From Chrysoperla carnea (lineage: Eukaryota > Arthropoda > Insecta > Neuroptera > Chrysopidae): a stretch of 64,000 nt of DNA. A model generated the notes under the pieces. The model had not been told where the DNA came from, searched no databases, and saw only the letters and a program-made list of their open reading frames with translations. Made by a program: the position numbers and the translations under genes. Positions 11,826 to 24,274 of this stretch are shown piece after piece (positions within the stretch are counted from its first letter, which is position 1; the number at the start of each line of letters is the position of its first letter). The stretch is taken from assembly GCF_905475395.1 (NCBI RefSeq), contig NC_058342.1, positions 30,648,140 through 30,712,139 of the forward strand, given 5' to 3'.

Positions 11826-12019
11826 ACTAAATAAAATTATTTTTTGACAAAAGTTTTTAGGAAAAAGGCGGCCATGCGATGAAAGGGTTAAAAAAGGAAT
11901 AGTAGAAAAAAAAATTTTTAGTAAGGCCCTCACATGAAAACAGAAACAAAGTCCATGGAAAGTTCACCAGTATAAATCCGGAATTAAGCGTCTGTGACCA
12001 GTCCAAACTTTAACTTTCT

Positions 12020-12304
12020 GTTGCGCATTTATGAACTTAACTTCAATTTTTATGTCCTAAGCACGCTGTAAAAATTTCAGCTTGATATCTATTTTCGTTT
12101 TTGAGTTATTGTGTTTACTGACGGGCAGGCGGACAGGCGAACAACCGGAAATGAACTCTTTAAGTGATTTTAAGAACACCTATATCAAAATTTTGTTTGT
12201 AGAATCAATATTTGTAAGTCAATAATATTTGTAATCAATATTACAAAGTTGGGACTGAACTTAGTATACCTTGATATATATTACATATATCCATGGTATA
12301 AAAA
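12020..12304 (-). repeat. Family T, partial copy (d)
   Basis: It runs from the block ending TATGTCCTAAGCACGCT to CATGGTATAAAAA. It carries a short internal duplication (AATATTTGTAA...AATATTTGTAA) not seen in other copies. Confidence 0.75.
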
Positions 12305-13170
12305 TATAAGTAAAGTATATATTAATGAAGTTTGGGTTTATTTTGCAATTTATGATACAAAATGATGATTTTAGCTACAACACTGTTTTAATCAACAATC
12401 GTAACATAAAATATTCGATTTCAACAGAACATAAAACAAAAATGTTTACAAAATACAGTTTAATAAATAATTATTAATCATAACTACCTACTTGTTTTAA
12501 GTTACAATTACATAAACATTGAAAATTATAAAATTAAATGGAAATCATTTTGAAAATTATTACTTATGTAAGTTATATGAATGTTATGTTTTTGCGAACA
12601 AAACAGCCAATGGCAATGAATATTCAGTTAGCATCGCATTTATATATACTACAAGCAGCCAGTTCAGCTTCGCACTGGAGTATAGATTACCCGTGCGAAA
12701 ATTTTGAAAGCATGCATCCCTGACTTGGTGACGGCAATCTAAAAGTATAAAAAGTCGTAATTTCACTACAGCAACACTGAATGATATGTTACTCAATAAT
12801 TTTTGACTAATGTAGGCGTGCGACAATGTGGCACAAAATTCAATTAAATGTCGCATGCCCCAAATCGCATGCACTTTATCGTACATGAGTGTGACATGCG
12901 GCTAAAGCGATTTCATTCAGGCAACTTCTGTTTGAAAAGAATCTTGGAAGCTCCTTATTAAGTAATTGATTTAATTCGTAAAGGAAAAGAAAAGATAGTG
13001 TTGTAACAGATTTTTGTTGTATGTATAATATAAAGACATCTATGAATACAAAACGAAACTATTAGCAAAGTTATGATCCAATACATGTATATCATCTATG
13101 AATACTAAACAAATATAATACCATAATTAATGTGGCATTCACACCCTTCAAGTTTTATTTTCCTGGCAAA
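12305..13170. other. Stretch without a recognised gene
   Basis: Three ORFs overlap at 12519-12886 on both strands, none with a motif. GC is slightly raised at 12620-12730. No family assigned. Confidence 0.35.
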
Positions 13171-13184
13171 AATTATCTATTATT

Positions 13185-13285
13185 ATCTATTTTTAAACCG
13201 AAAGTCATCAAAATCGCTTTTAACATGAATACGTAACAGACAGACAGAGTTACTTTCGCATTTATAATATAAGTAAGATTTACAA
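13185..13285 (-). repeat. Repeat end with CAGACAGACAGAG...TTTCGCATTTATAATAT
   Basis: In minus orientation this reads ATATTATAAATGCGAAAGTA, CTCTGTCTGTCTGTTACG, AATTTTGATGAC. This end type is common in insect repeats, and a related end (CTAATATTATAAATGTGATA) is at 60270-60330. It explains part of the 140-codon minus ORF at 13183-13605, which I reject as a gene. Confidence 0.55.
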
Positions 13286-13639
13286 ATTCGTTTTGTGGAT
13301 TTACGAGTCAACAATGATACATAGAGAAGTAAACAATGTGTATATAGATTATTGGTATTGAATACAGAGTGCAGCACACTAGTTTGAGCAGTTTGATGAT
13401 GCATATATACCTCATACAACTTATACCATATACCTAGTGAATTAAATGCCAGTAGCACTAAGTTCAAGCAAAATAGAAAAACATTCACTATGAAGAACGT
13501 GTCGTTAATTAGGCAAGGGAATCTGAAAGCTATCATAAAAAGTTTCAGAGAAAATTGCTGATGTAATTTTGCACATTTTAATTTTTTAACACAACTGCCT
13601 AGCAAAAAAAATCAAACGATAAGTACGTTTTTTCACTAA

Positions 13640-14065
13640 CTAAGCGTGAATAGCTCGAAAACCGTGCATTCAGTCGAAAAATATTGAGTCTGCAAAACAG
13701 ATTCTCAAGCACATCTGTCCAGTTCGATGACCTTTCAAATGGAATTTTCTTGGCTGACCATTGGTCAATTATTAATATATCTTGTTTGCTCAAACACAGC
13801 TTTAGAGCCTCTTGTGAATTATTTCATTTTAAAATAGTGATTTTTAACACTAAAATAATGTTAATTGTATAAAAATTCGGTCATTATGCATCAAAAAAGT
13901 TTTCATCATTAAGAAAATTTATTCCAGATTCTGTTTATGCGAAAAAAAACACATTGAACACGTTGAAACGTCAAAAAACGAGTGAAATTGGCGTATAAAT
14001 TTTACCTTTTACGATATTTTTAAAGCAATTAAAAACATTTACGTGAAACAAATATTATTTTTATT
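13640..14065 (+). repeat. MITE family G, copy 1 (diverged)
   Basis: It shares TGAATTATTTCATTTTAAAA, AGATTCTGTTTATGC and CTTTTACGATATTTTTAAAG with 40485-40835 and 56182-56519. Ends are eroded. Confidence 0.65.
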
Positions 14066-14605
14066 CATCATTTAAATGATACACAAACTTTATCTATTTG
14101 AAGACATCATTATTATTAATAATGAAAACAATGCATGCTTCTTGAACTTGAAAACCAATCCATATTTGACATATAGAGAAAATATAAGTCAACATAACAA
14201 AAATCATTTAAATGACACAGTTCACTTCTTAAGAAATACAAATTTCAAGTTTCCTTTGGTTGCTAGGCGAATCATTATTAAAAATATCATTATTATGCAA
14301 TAATGTATTCTTGACCTTGCTTGGAAAAATACATTTTATGTAACAAGCAAAATAACTATTTCTATGATACAATTTATTTTTTTACAAAAAAAGAAAAAAA
14401 ATTATATTAAAATTTGAATGATAATGATCATGTTTTTCATCGATATTAAAAAGTACTTTTTAAGAAGTATCCTCTTGTAAACTATCTATTTTTATAATTG
14501 CCATTGCATCTAATGTTACCTAATAACACTTAAATTTTGCTCTTCTGAAAATCAATTGTATTACATTCATATGTGTTTGACACAAATAAACTTATCAAAT
14601 TTGTG
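14066..14605. other. AT-rich stretch without a recognised gene
   Basis: ATCATTTAAATGA occurs twice (about 14069 and 14205), framing 14076-14303, where the only ORF has no motif. Nothing else seen. Confidence 0.35.
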
Positions 14606-14607
14606 AT

Positions 14608-15106
14608 TGTAGGGACAATAAAATCGATGCTAGCGCTTCCAGTGAAAAATTTGGACGATAAAAGACCCTGTTATGACTAATTTGCAGTTCTTTACATGTT
14701 AATGTTATAGAAAATGTCAAATTAAAACTATTGAAAAATACTAATTAAATAAACTTAATGCATTAAAAATTGTGAAAATAAGAAATCAAATTGCACAAAT
14801 ATTATTTTTCAAATGTAAATTATCATAATTATTTATTTAAATTTGTGAGACAATAATATTAAATTTTCAATGTAAGTCATAAATGCAATCCATACAATTA
14901 TATATACATCCATACAATTCTATAATTAAAGAAGTGTATCGTTACCATGGAAACGCCTCCAACAAAACTCACGCATTAATGCGCGCATGTAAAGAATTGC
15001 AAATTAATCATAACAGCCTCCTTGAACGTCAAAATTTTTCACTGGAAGCGCTGGCATCGATTTTATTGTCCCTACCATGACTACGCACACAACGAATAAC
15101 AAAATT
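14608..15106. mobile_element. MITE family W, copy 3, best copy with long inverted ends
   Basis: Left arm: TAGGGACAATAAAATCGATG, then CTAGCGCTTCCAGTGAAAAA, then TATGACTAATTTGCAGTTCT. The right arm (about 14990-15090) is the inverse of these in the same order and ends CATGACTACGCAC. Arms are about 95 bp. The interior is AT-rich and non-coding, so it is non-autonomous. The left end has lost the last 15 or so bases, so no target duplication can be read. The 65-codon ORF inside is a chance frame. Confidence 0.85.
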
Positions 15107-15445
15107 ATCACAATGCAATTTTGAGTTTAAAAATGTTTCTTTTCAGGAATGCCAACGCAACTTTCGATCGAGCCACGTAGGCAACACTGGCTCATAATGA
15201 TTTCGATTGAGATTTGTGTTCAACTAGCATATATTTTTATAAATATATGAATTGTACGTATACATGTTGATAACAGAACATGGTCTACATTCAATCATTC
15301 AAATATTCAAAACTTCAAAGTAACGTCAAGTACAGTCGTCGTTTTGATCAAATGAAAAATAGCTTATAAATGAATGAAAAATAGCAATGTGTCAGAATGA
15401 GTGGTAATATTCTGTGTATATGTGTATATTCATATTATTATTAAG
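15107..15445. other. Stretch without a recognised gene
   Basis: AT-rich; nothing recognised. Confidence 0.4.
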
Positions 15446-15449
15446 TATT

Positions 15450-16200
15450 CGGATGGCAGGTCGATTGTGAAATTTGGTTAGCTTTCTTTTTATGCCCTAA
15501 AGCACCCTGTCTTTTTACAAGCTTTTATTTAGTTTCACCTGTCAAATCAGAGCAGAGAAATAATTAAATTCCTCCTAACTTATTTTTTCGCATTTCTATT
15601 ACAAGCATTTTAACTTACTGAGTAAGACTTAAAACTAACAAAATTACACGAACAGACCCGAAAATTTCGGAAGTTCATAGTTCGAATGGCAGGTCGATTG
15701 TGAAATTTGGTTAGCTTTCTTTTTATGCCCTATACAGAGTGCTTTTAACAAGCTTTTATTTAGTTTCACCTGTCCCTTTGTCTGTCTGTAATCAAATCTT
15801 GCAAATCAAATTTGATACACTTCCCGGTTTCCGATTGAGTTGAAATTTCGCATGCACATTTACTTTAAATGACAATGCATGGGTAGAGGCGTCCTGATTT
15901 TTTCATCGCTTCCACCATATTTAATGTATATATATTTTTTTTGGTCTTAAATTAAAAATTTTATTAATTTTTAAGGAACAAGCTTTTATTGTACTAAAAA
16001 GTAGAAAATAATTTTATCTATGAGTCACTCATACCCGACTATTTTTAAAAGCTTGAGGCGCTTAATATCATAATTGAATCGAAAAGTAATTATTCATGTG
16101 GAGTAGATGAGGCGTTCTGATGCATTTTTGAAATTTTAAAATGAGCGCCTCAAGCTTTTACAAATAGTCGGGTATAAGTGAGTTTTGTCTACCTTTATAC
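15450..16200 (+). repeat. Compound repeat family P, copy 1
   Basis: A block with GGCAGGTCGATTGTGAAATT and AAGCTTTTATTTAGTTTCAC occurs twice (15450-15545 and 15683-15772). Between the two lies a segment (15550-15666) also found split at 24290-24346 and 24891-24960. At 16012-16195 two arms around TCATACCCGACTATTT and AAATAGTCGGGTATAAGTGA form a large hairpin. The same hairpin and flank recur at 30290-30755. No coding frame. Confidence 0.7.
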
Positions 16201-16459
16201 GTCATAAATCAGTTACACGTATCAGTTCATATCTTACTAAACTACTAAACCAATTTTGATAAAGCTCACAATTGGAGGGAAAGTCGATGAAAAAAAATGA
16301 GAATCAGTCCAGAGATAAAATTCAGTGGGTGAACAAACAGCCAACTTCGAAGTATACTCTATCCAATAAAAAAAAAAAATGTCGAAATCGAACTACTCTG
16401 TAAAAAAAAATGTACGGGTTGACTTGGATCTGGAGAACCTTCTGAAGATTTGCGTTTGT

Positions 16460-16705
16460 CTTTATCTGTTTGTCCATTTAGACTTAGGTTGCGGGTTCGA
16501 ATCCAGGCAACGGCAGTGTGAACAATTAATAATTAATGGGAGTGCAGAATTAATCACATTGTCGTCGCTTGGATAGGAACGAAGTAACCGACTCTACCCA
16601 CATCAAAATGTAATTGTAAATATGTTTGTAATTAATGATGTGGGTGGCCTCTGTTATTGGCGTATATGTCAGAGAAACGGAGGTTAAACCCTATTATTAT
16701 TATTA
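16460..16705 (+). mobile_element. tRNA-derived SINE, family 2, copy 2
   Basis: It contains a perfect B box (GGTTCGAATCC at about 16493), the body and 3' end CCTCTGTTATTGGCG, GAGGTTAAACCC and an (ATT)n tail. The A-box region of copy 25508-25813 is missing or diverged. Confidence 0.85.
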
Positions 16706-17015
16706 GTTCTTTATCGCGTGAGATCGCATTAACGATGGTGAAATAGTAACCTCTTGAAAAATACTGAAATTCTAAGACATTGTACCTCTCTGAACTTCAT
16801 AATTTACACAAAAGTTAACATTCATAATTCAATATTTTTTCTGCTGGATCTCGTTGACTATTTTATCTCAATAAATAACAAAGGTACAGTTTGGTTTGTC
16901 ATATGATTAAATGACACGTCTAGCCACAACAAAAAGTCTGATGTTGATTGAACACACAACCCGATTCTACAATTTACCCGTCATGACATATTCATACATA
17001 CAATATATATATATA
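16706..17015. other. Stretch without a recognised gene
   Basis: AT-rich; an (AT)n run ends directly at the transposon boundary (17004-17017). Confidence 0.4.
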
Positions 17016-17189
17016 TACAGTGAAACCTGGTTTAGTTAGACTTCAAGGTACCTGTAAATTTGTCTCACTTAAAGAGGTATTCCACTTACCTAGTGTCTTA
17101 GATGTCCAGGTTTAGATAAATAACTGTCTCATTTACAGAGGGTCCTATTAATAGACGTTAGATTACAGGTTATTTCAGTTATTAAATGA

Positions 17190-17850
17190 AATTATCAACG
17201 TATTATCAACATCATTGCTGCTACAAAAATTATGAATAACGAGACTTCGAACTAAATCATGTGCCTTTTCTTTAATAATCGGTTTACCTACCGGAACGTT
17301 TTTATACCACGTATATGAAATATACCAAGGTATACTAAGTTTAGTCCCAAGTTTGTAACGCTTAAAAATAATGATTCTATGAACAAAATTTTGGTATAGT
17401 TGTTCATAAAATCACCTAATTAGTCCATTTCCGGTTGTCTGTCTGTCGATTATAGCGTGCTTAAGACGTAAAAAGTAAGGTCGAGTTCGTAAATGAGCAA
17501 CATATGTCAATTGGGTCTTGGGTTAGAGATAGCTCAAAAGTTTAAATGTAAAAAATGTTCCTTTTAAAAAAATAAACAACTTTTGTTTGAAACATTTTTT
17601 CGTAAACATCACTGTTTACCCGTGAGGGCGCAAATTATGCGTAAATTGTGTAGTATGTATTATATGGGTGTATCAGTAATATGTGTATGCCATGTATGTA
17701 TGTGTAATGTGATAGAGTAATCAACACTGTCTATACATGGTATTTCAACAACTAACTCAGTCAATTGTTTGTTTTCACTTGTTGTTAGGAAGTTTCTTGA
17801 CCAATTTTAGCAAACACTGTTCAAGTCCTGGATATTCTGATATCTTTTAG
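17190..17850 (-). pseudogene. Tigger/jerky-type transposase, CENP-B-like helix-turn-helix region, interrupted
   Basis: Minus strand, 17845 to 17785: KISEYPGLEQCLLKLVKKL. This is the LExxLLxWxxxxR helix of the CENP-B/Tc5-type DNA-binding domain of pogo-group transposases. The frame then enters the family T element and resumes at about 17293 with VPVGKPIIKEKAHDLVRSLV, the next part of the same domain (PIxxxxIxxKAxxLA). So the inserted element lies exactly within one domain. The expected Trp in LLKW is Leu here. No catalytic DDE region can be read, so the gene is dead. N-terminal sequence beyond 17850 is too decayed to follow. Confidence 0.85.
17299..17784 (+). mobile_element. Family T element (e), inserted in a transposase
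   Basis: From TTTTTATACCACG to TTTTCACTTGTT. The host frame on both sides gives its limits independently of other copies. It carries the shared blocks TAGTCCCAAGTTTGTAACGC and TTTACCCGTGAGGGCGCAAA. No target duplication longer than two or three bases is visible. Confidence 0.85.
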
Positions 17851-18253
17851 TTTTCCTTGGTATAGAGGTAACTATGATGATAAAATCGAAAGAAAGAATC
17901 CCAGATATAAAGGTTTGCCTCGTTTCACTGACAGAGGAGAATTCAGTGCCAAAGTGTTGGAGTTCCACTTATGGAGGTTTTTCACTTATCTAGGTCCCAC
18001 TTATAAATATTATCGAAGATAATAAATGAGAACTCTAGGATATTTCGAAATAAATTTCGATTTTTGCCCCAATTTCCTAGATCAGTTTTTTGTATTTTAT
18101 AAATACGTATTTCGACTGCCAAGTAGTCATCATCAGTAAGAATTAGTTAGTCGTGATTACTCCTATTATGAATGTTACTCTTTGCTAATTTGGTGGCGGA
18201 CTGCACCGTGCCAAAATCGAAATTTATAGGTCCCACTTATCCAGGTTCCACTG

Positions 18254-19830
18254 TATATATGTATATAATGTTTATATGCATTTATTATTACATTACAATG
18301 CTACACATCGAAATACAGTGTCATTTTTTATTATCATATATTATAAGTAACTGAATAAAATTACTTTAATACTGAAATACTCGATTACAGGTTGATCAGA
18401 TTATGTATGGTTTGTACCAAAAGAAAAAAGAAAAAAATTATATGCAAAATTCGTTAAAATAAAAAAACTTGTAACAAAAAGAAAACCGACTTCAAAAGAA
18501 AAACTTTTCTAAAAATCAAATTAAAATGCACTAAAAAGTAAAAAAATAACGATAATTTAATGTAGTTAAAATTATTGTTATTTTTGGAGTCGGTGTCAGC
18601 CAAGGAAACAATAAAATAAGTTTTACAATAGATGAAAAAGTAGAAATTATTTAAAGCTATTGTTCCTCAATAACTGTTTAAAGAATATTTTTGGAAAATT
18701 TTGTTTAAACAGCTAAAGGATCCATCTCCATATACTAATTAACTTAAATTTAATTTACAGAAAATCAGTATTTTGTTGAAAACGTAAATGTCAAATTCAG
18801 ACAGAATCGAGATAAACCATTATCGTTCATAAAAAACTTTTCGTTAAAAGTTCATAAATTTTTAATAAACTGATTTTAAAGTGGTAGTTTTTTTTACAAT
18901 GAATTTCAAATAAAATGTAAATGAAGTTTAAAAACCACTGATTTAAATGTTTAAATACCTGACACTTTTTACCATCAGTGCAATGGCAATATAAAATATT
19001 CTTCACACAATTGATATTGAGTAGTACCTATATTATACTCCAATAACGGCTGAAATGTTATTTGGGCACTATTTTTGTTATCGTACCTACTCGTGAAAAG
19101 TAAGATTTGTTAACTATAATCAAAACTGGTTAAAAGGCATGAAACTTACACTCGTTATATTTAAAAGTTGTTTATTGCCGTTCAATCTCAAATTTAACCA
19201 AATTTTCGTGTCTTTAGATTAGTAGGCAAAGTAAAAATTCAGCTCATTTGACAATTAGTTCAGTAAATAAAATCTTTTCGTACAAGATTTCAGTGATATT
19301 TTAAAAACTATCAGCTTAATCAATAAATAAAATTGTACTTTTTGAGTCAAAATTACCTAAAGTAACAAGTTTCATCAAATTCTGAATCAAAATTTTTTTT
19401 CATGTGATTTTCTAGATTCTAAGGGATACCAAAATAGCCGAAATATAAGAAAAATTATTTTGTATCCAATTGGCAAAAAAAAATTTGTCTAGTTTCATTA
19501 AGGTCCAAAAAATGCAAAAAATTGTGCAGGGATATTGACTAAAATCCTATAGGAAGGTTGATATCGCGGGCCCAATTACTTTCATCGATAATTCAGAAAC
19601 TTAGCGTCCATTAACGTACCGAGGAGAGGGAAAGTTAGAGTAGCTGCACTCCCCTGTGCCTAGATTTTTAATTGATTTAGTTGGCTGAGTGTGCGTTTAT
19701 GATAAAATACTGTTGAAATTTTTAGGCCGAAAATATCTAATTAACCTCCTCTAAAACCAAAAATTCCTGTATTGCCAACTCTTAGACCGAAACTTGGTAC
19801 GCCCCTAGTCATTATATTGTGATATGTACA
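18254..19830. other. AT-rich stretch with unassigned repeat remnants
   Basis: GAAAACCGACTTCAAAAG at 18481 and TTTTTGGAGTCGGTGTCAGC at 18580 resemble the ends of a common insect repeat, but no family could be fixed. Nothing coding. Confidence 0.35.
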
Positions 19831-19831
19831 T

Positions 19832-20003
19832 TTGTTATATCATGTATATATGTAATACATATTAAGGTGTACTAAGTTTAGTCCCAAGTTTTTAACGCTT
19901 AAAAATATTGATGCTACGAACAAAATTTTGGTTTAAATGGTCATAAAATCACCTAATTAGTCCATTTTCGGTTGTCTGCCCGTCTATCCGTCTGTCCGTC
20001 TGA
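19832..20003 (+). repeat. Family T, truncated copy (f)
   Basis: The hairpin end and first 170 bp are present (TAGTCCCAAGTTT, ACAAAATTTTGGTT, TTGTCTGCCCGTC). It stops in the CCGTCTGTCCGTCTG run. Confidence 0.7.
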
Positions 20004-20829
20004 CAACACAGTCTGCTGACGCAGCTCCTGCGCTGCGAATTTTTATTAGCTTCGTAAAGAATGTTTGTAATGTGTTTTATGAATAAATTTAACCACTGAC
20101 GATGGTTAATGTAGCAAACGAAATATCGATATTCAACAAAATGTAAATCTGTTGGTTACTTCACAATGCATCGAATGGAAAAAGTGAAGTATGCTATAAT
20201 AAAGCGAAAATTGATTCCAATATAGAAAGTATAATAATTATTCTATGAAAATTATTAATTTACTATTTATACACAATTTTTCATTTAGATTTGCTAGGAT
20301 ATTAATATACTCCGGTTGTTCTTTGTGACACAAAGAACTTTATATACTTGAGATCTGGCCGGAAATTATTTACAGTAATTGTTTTTAGAAAATCCAGTCA
20401 CTTAATAACATACTCACAAAGTGTTGAAAAATTTTTTTATTAATATCTAAAAAAGAGAGTATGGAAACCGACCACTATCCACCCTTCTTCTAGAATCGTC
20501 CAAAAGTGAAAATTCGTAACAAAAATATAATAAAAAAACATGACATTTGAATTTATTTTTCAACAGTCTGTCAAAAATTTAGTTTTTAATATTTTCGCCT
20601 GATTCTTGTTCGATACATTTTGACTTCTAGATTAAAATGCCCTATTGTTTTTTTCTCTCAGAGGAGAAATCAGTCGAAATCGTTGAGGAAGTTAGCGTCC
20701 TTTTTTTCGAGGCGGGTGTATTAGGACTGGTACAACTTCCAAGTGGTACCATGGTAAAGAAAATTTCTTACAACACACATTTTCTAAAAATGAAACTTAG
20801 GTAGATAGATTTTTCGTCCCAAAAACCCC
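20004..20829. other. Stretch without a recognised gene
   Basis: Nothing supported; AT-rich. Confidence 0.35.
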
Positions 20830-20990
20830 CGGCATACTACTTTTAATGTATATATCAGCGATCTCGGAAACGGCTCAAACGATGCTCATGAAAATTAGCA
20901 TGCAGGAGATTTTTGAGGCGAAAAATCGATTTAGCTAAGTTTGATTTTTAGAAAATGTCCTTTTATCCGAGTTTTCAGGAAAAACTGAAA
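20830..20990 (+). repeat. Dispersed repeat S, copy 1
   Basis: ATCTCGGAAACGGCTCAAAC, CGAAAAATCGATTTAGCTA and TTTTATCCGAG are shared with 32700-32990. This pattern is familiar from insect intergenic repeats. No coding content. Confidence 0.6.
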
Positions 20991-21122
20991 CATTGACTCT
21001 TCCTAACATCTATTGGTGACGAAATAAGGTACGTTACCGAAACATTCAAATTTGTGAGACATTTTGAATGGGTTTTATACTAGTGATAAAATTTATCATT
21101 CAGGTACTAATCTTAAAATAAT

Positions 21123-21645
21123 AACAAGTGAAAACAAACAAATCACTGAGTTAATTGTTGAAATACCATGTATAGACAGTGTTGATTACTCTGTTATATT
21201 ACACATACATACATGTCACATATATGTAACTGATATTCCTAAATAATATATACTATACAATTTGCACCTCGCGGGTAAACAGTGATGTTTACGAAAAAAT
21301 GTTTCAAACAAAGGTTGTTTATTTTTTTATAAGGAACATTTTTTACATATAAGCTTTTGTTCTATCTCTAACGGTTTACAAGATAGGTCCTTCGGACCCA
21401 ACTCGATTTCACTTTTTACGTCCTAACCACGCTATAAAAATTTCAGATTGATATCTTTTTTCGTTTTTGAGTTATCGTGTTGACAGGCAGACGGACAGAC
21501 GGACAGACAACCGAAAATGGACTAATTAGGTGATTTTATGAACACCTATACCAAAATTTTGTTCATAGCATCAATATTTTTTAAGCGTTACAAACTTGGG
21601 ACTAAACTTAGTATACCTTGCATATTATATGTATGGTATAAAAAT
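21123..21645 (-). mobile_element. Family T, near full-length copy (g)
   Basis: It runs from AACAAGTGAAAACAAAC to TGTATGGTATAAAAA, with both subterminal inverted blocks (AATACCATGTATAGAC; ATGTATGGTATA). The plus ORF 21064-21246 is a chance frame. Confidence 0.8.
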
Positions 21646-24270
21646 GGGCTGTCACCCTAAGGAACCTCTTCGAGTGAAATAGTTTAGTTAGCTTGATGCC
21701 CAGATTATATATTCATACACCCGAATAACTACTGTATTTTTGTTTAATTCTAAGAACGAAATTTATACAAATTTGTTACAATTTTTTTTTTCTTTTGTTT
21801 TTTATTTATATAAAATTTTTTTGTTATTTAGTTCTTTTTTTTTTTTTGATAGTGTTTTGTTTTTTACTTTTTTTTTTTTTTTGTTCTTTCAGACACTGTG
21901 TGGATAACATTTCGAAATATGAAACTTGTACATGGTTATAATACATGTTTGTTGAGCTCAGGGCTAGTTATACGACCAATATTTATTCACTAAATTCATG
22001 ACTGCGATCTTCAGCTGTTTATAGAACTGGATTATAATATTTACATGTTTGTATGTAAGTATTGTTATATTATTTGTTATGGATACAGGAAGGTATCCCT
22101 TATGTTTTACTAAAAATTATCTTTTTCCTTCTGTAAGGAAACAAGAAGAGAGTACGATTTCCTGATACCAAATCCAAGATCAAAGAAAAATTTCATTCTT
22201 TTTCAAATATATGAAATAATTAAAACCCAAAAACACTAAATTTTGTTTAATTATTTAGCTTTCGATATTTCGAAAACCAAGACACATATCGAAAAATTAT
22301 ATTCTTATTTTTCGTCTACATTCATGAAGTTATAACAAAATTCATCATCAAAGTTGAAAATAAGATAAAAATAATTTCAACCCTTAATCTACCCTGCTCT
22401 TACATCCCTTATATGGACGGTGACACTTAGTTTTTTTCTTTTCTAATTCATTGCTAATATGTTTACTTTCTATTAAAAAGTTTTTTTTAAATTTGTTTTC
22501 ATTCATTCCAAATGAAAATTATCAAAAACTTCCAAAATATGTCGTTTTTTGAGATTCCTCCATAAGAGCCAATGTATTTTATATCGATTTTTAATGACTT
22601 TTTTCTTAAAAATTTGCACGGTTACCTAAGCTGAAATTTTAACCACATATTCTTTGAGTAAAAGACTACCTAAAAACAAATTTTGAGCCTTTAAATCAAA
22701 CATTGTTGTCATGCTCATACATCCTTAAGGCATCAAGAACCAAAAAAAAGAGCACCTTTCTGTATATTGATTTAATAGTGTTTTACAGTTTAACTGTAAT
22801 TTTTTCTTTTGTTTATTTTACTTTTACAGTATATTTTTACTGTACTCGCTATATTTATTTAAAATAAAAACGCTTTGCGATACACAACAACTTTTTGAAT
22901 AGAATATTTTTGTTATCTGAACGTGGTAGCCCCATAGATTGACTTACTTTATATTCAAAACAGATTTTTTCTTCCATATTATATATATATATATATATAT
23001 AGGGTGTTATAAAACTTGAAATTAAAGCTCCTTCAATAATTTTTAAAAGGATAAATTAATTTTCATCATTTAAAAAGTTTTATCAAAAGTTTTATTATCA
23101 ACCGAAAATTTGAGTCACGAGTTTTATTTCAAATCCCGTAAAAGCTTTGGTTAAATCATCAAATTAGAAGCATACTTTTTACAATTTTTATTTTTGGGTC
23201 TATTTAAAGACGATTCCCACCAAATTTCATAGGAATCGGTCGAGTAGAACTTGAGATATCATGTCAACCATCTCGAAAAATGTAGGTTCACGAAAAACGC
23301 GTTTTAATAATATTACTCACTTAGGATTAATCGGCGAGCCCAGATCTAGACATTAGGCCTTCTTCTACTTCATGCAATGTCTTGTAAAGTTATTTCTGCA
23401 AACCGAACTGTTTTGCCTTCAGCAAAGCGATCTATTCGAATTAGCGAGCGATCGTTACCAGAAAATCCACTGTATCTTTAAAAATAATTTGAATTTTGAA
23501 AAATCCGTTTAAGGGCATGTTCTTAACAGTGTAATCTTTGAAAATGTGTACTGCCAAATTAATCGTAGGTTTATTTTAACAATACCAGCCATAATAGCTA
23601 CTGAACTACACAAGTACTAACGAGAATGTGGCGATGAAGCTCGGCTTTAATCGCCTGGGTGTCTTTTTTCCTTTGACTCGGTTACAAAAATCGGAAAAAG
23701 TCATACAAGAAGAGGAAAACTAAGGTGGTCTTAAATCTCATTTGGCAGTACTTGGCCAAATCAAAATGTTTCGAGGAATAGACTGAATAGTCCTCCTTAA
23801 GTGTCACAATGTGTCCTACCCGAAGAAACGCTACAGCAAAACCTAACCTATCCAACAAAGATTATATTTCGTGATTTCCTACAAAAATATACGCCTATAC
23901 TTATAACAAATCAATATTTAGTGAATTTTGTATTCAAAAAAAGTTTTTTTTTTTTTTTTTTTTTCAAAAAAACATCCAAAGATTAGAACAATGGAAGTAG
24001 TGTTTAATATTTATACGCTAAATTTTTTATTAATATAAGGAAGTTGGAATATATTATCGCCTCGCGTATTATAATAAAAAAAAAATCCACTATCACAACA
24101 TATAAAATGTATAATGTATTAATATACAAATAAATTCGCTATTCACAATAAACGAGTTTAACTTCTTACTCGGAATTCTTTACCCATAGTGCGTAACTAT
24201 TTAAATGCTACTAAAATAATCCGATGAGAAAAGCAAAACTTAATGAAAAGTTGGGAAATATTTGAGAGTG
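21646..24270. other. Long AT-rich stretch, low complexity in parts, no gene
   Basis: T-rich low complexity at 21780-21890, an (AT)n run at 22980-23000 and T18 at 23944-23961. Positions 23200-23290 (CACCAAATTTCATAGGAATC) look like an insect repeat. 23620-23660 is similar to 35700-35750 (GATGAAGCTC block). The small plus ORF 23801-23986 ends in the poly-T. Confidence 0.4.
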
Positions 24271-24274
24271 AATA

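Larger units (their letters stand above)
17018..18253 (-). mobile_element. Pogo/Tigger-like DNA transposon, decayed, split by a family T insertion
   Basis: The ends are CAGTGAAACCTGG at 17018 and CCAGGTTCCACTG ending at 18253, inverted and each bordered by TA, the duplication expected for the Tc1/mariner/pogo superfamily. The minus-strand interior encodes two pieces of a transposase DNA-binding domain (separate entry). A family T element sits in between (17299-17784). The small plus ORF at 18172-18354 crosses the right end and is not a gene. A related solo end is at 48833-48910. Confidence 0.85.

Noticed and set aside
12519-12886. Three overlapping ORFs on both strands
   Set aside because: Mutual shadows, none with a motif. 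No evidence favours any of them.
13183-13605. 140-codon minus ORF
   Set aside because: Its C-terminal part is antisense to a dispersed repeat end (CAGACAGACAGAG...). No domain is recognisable.
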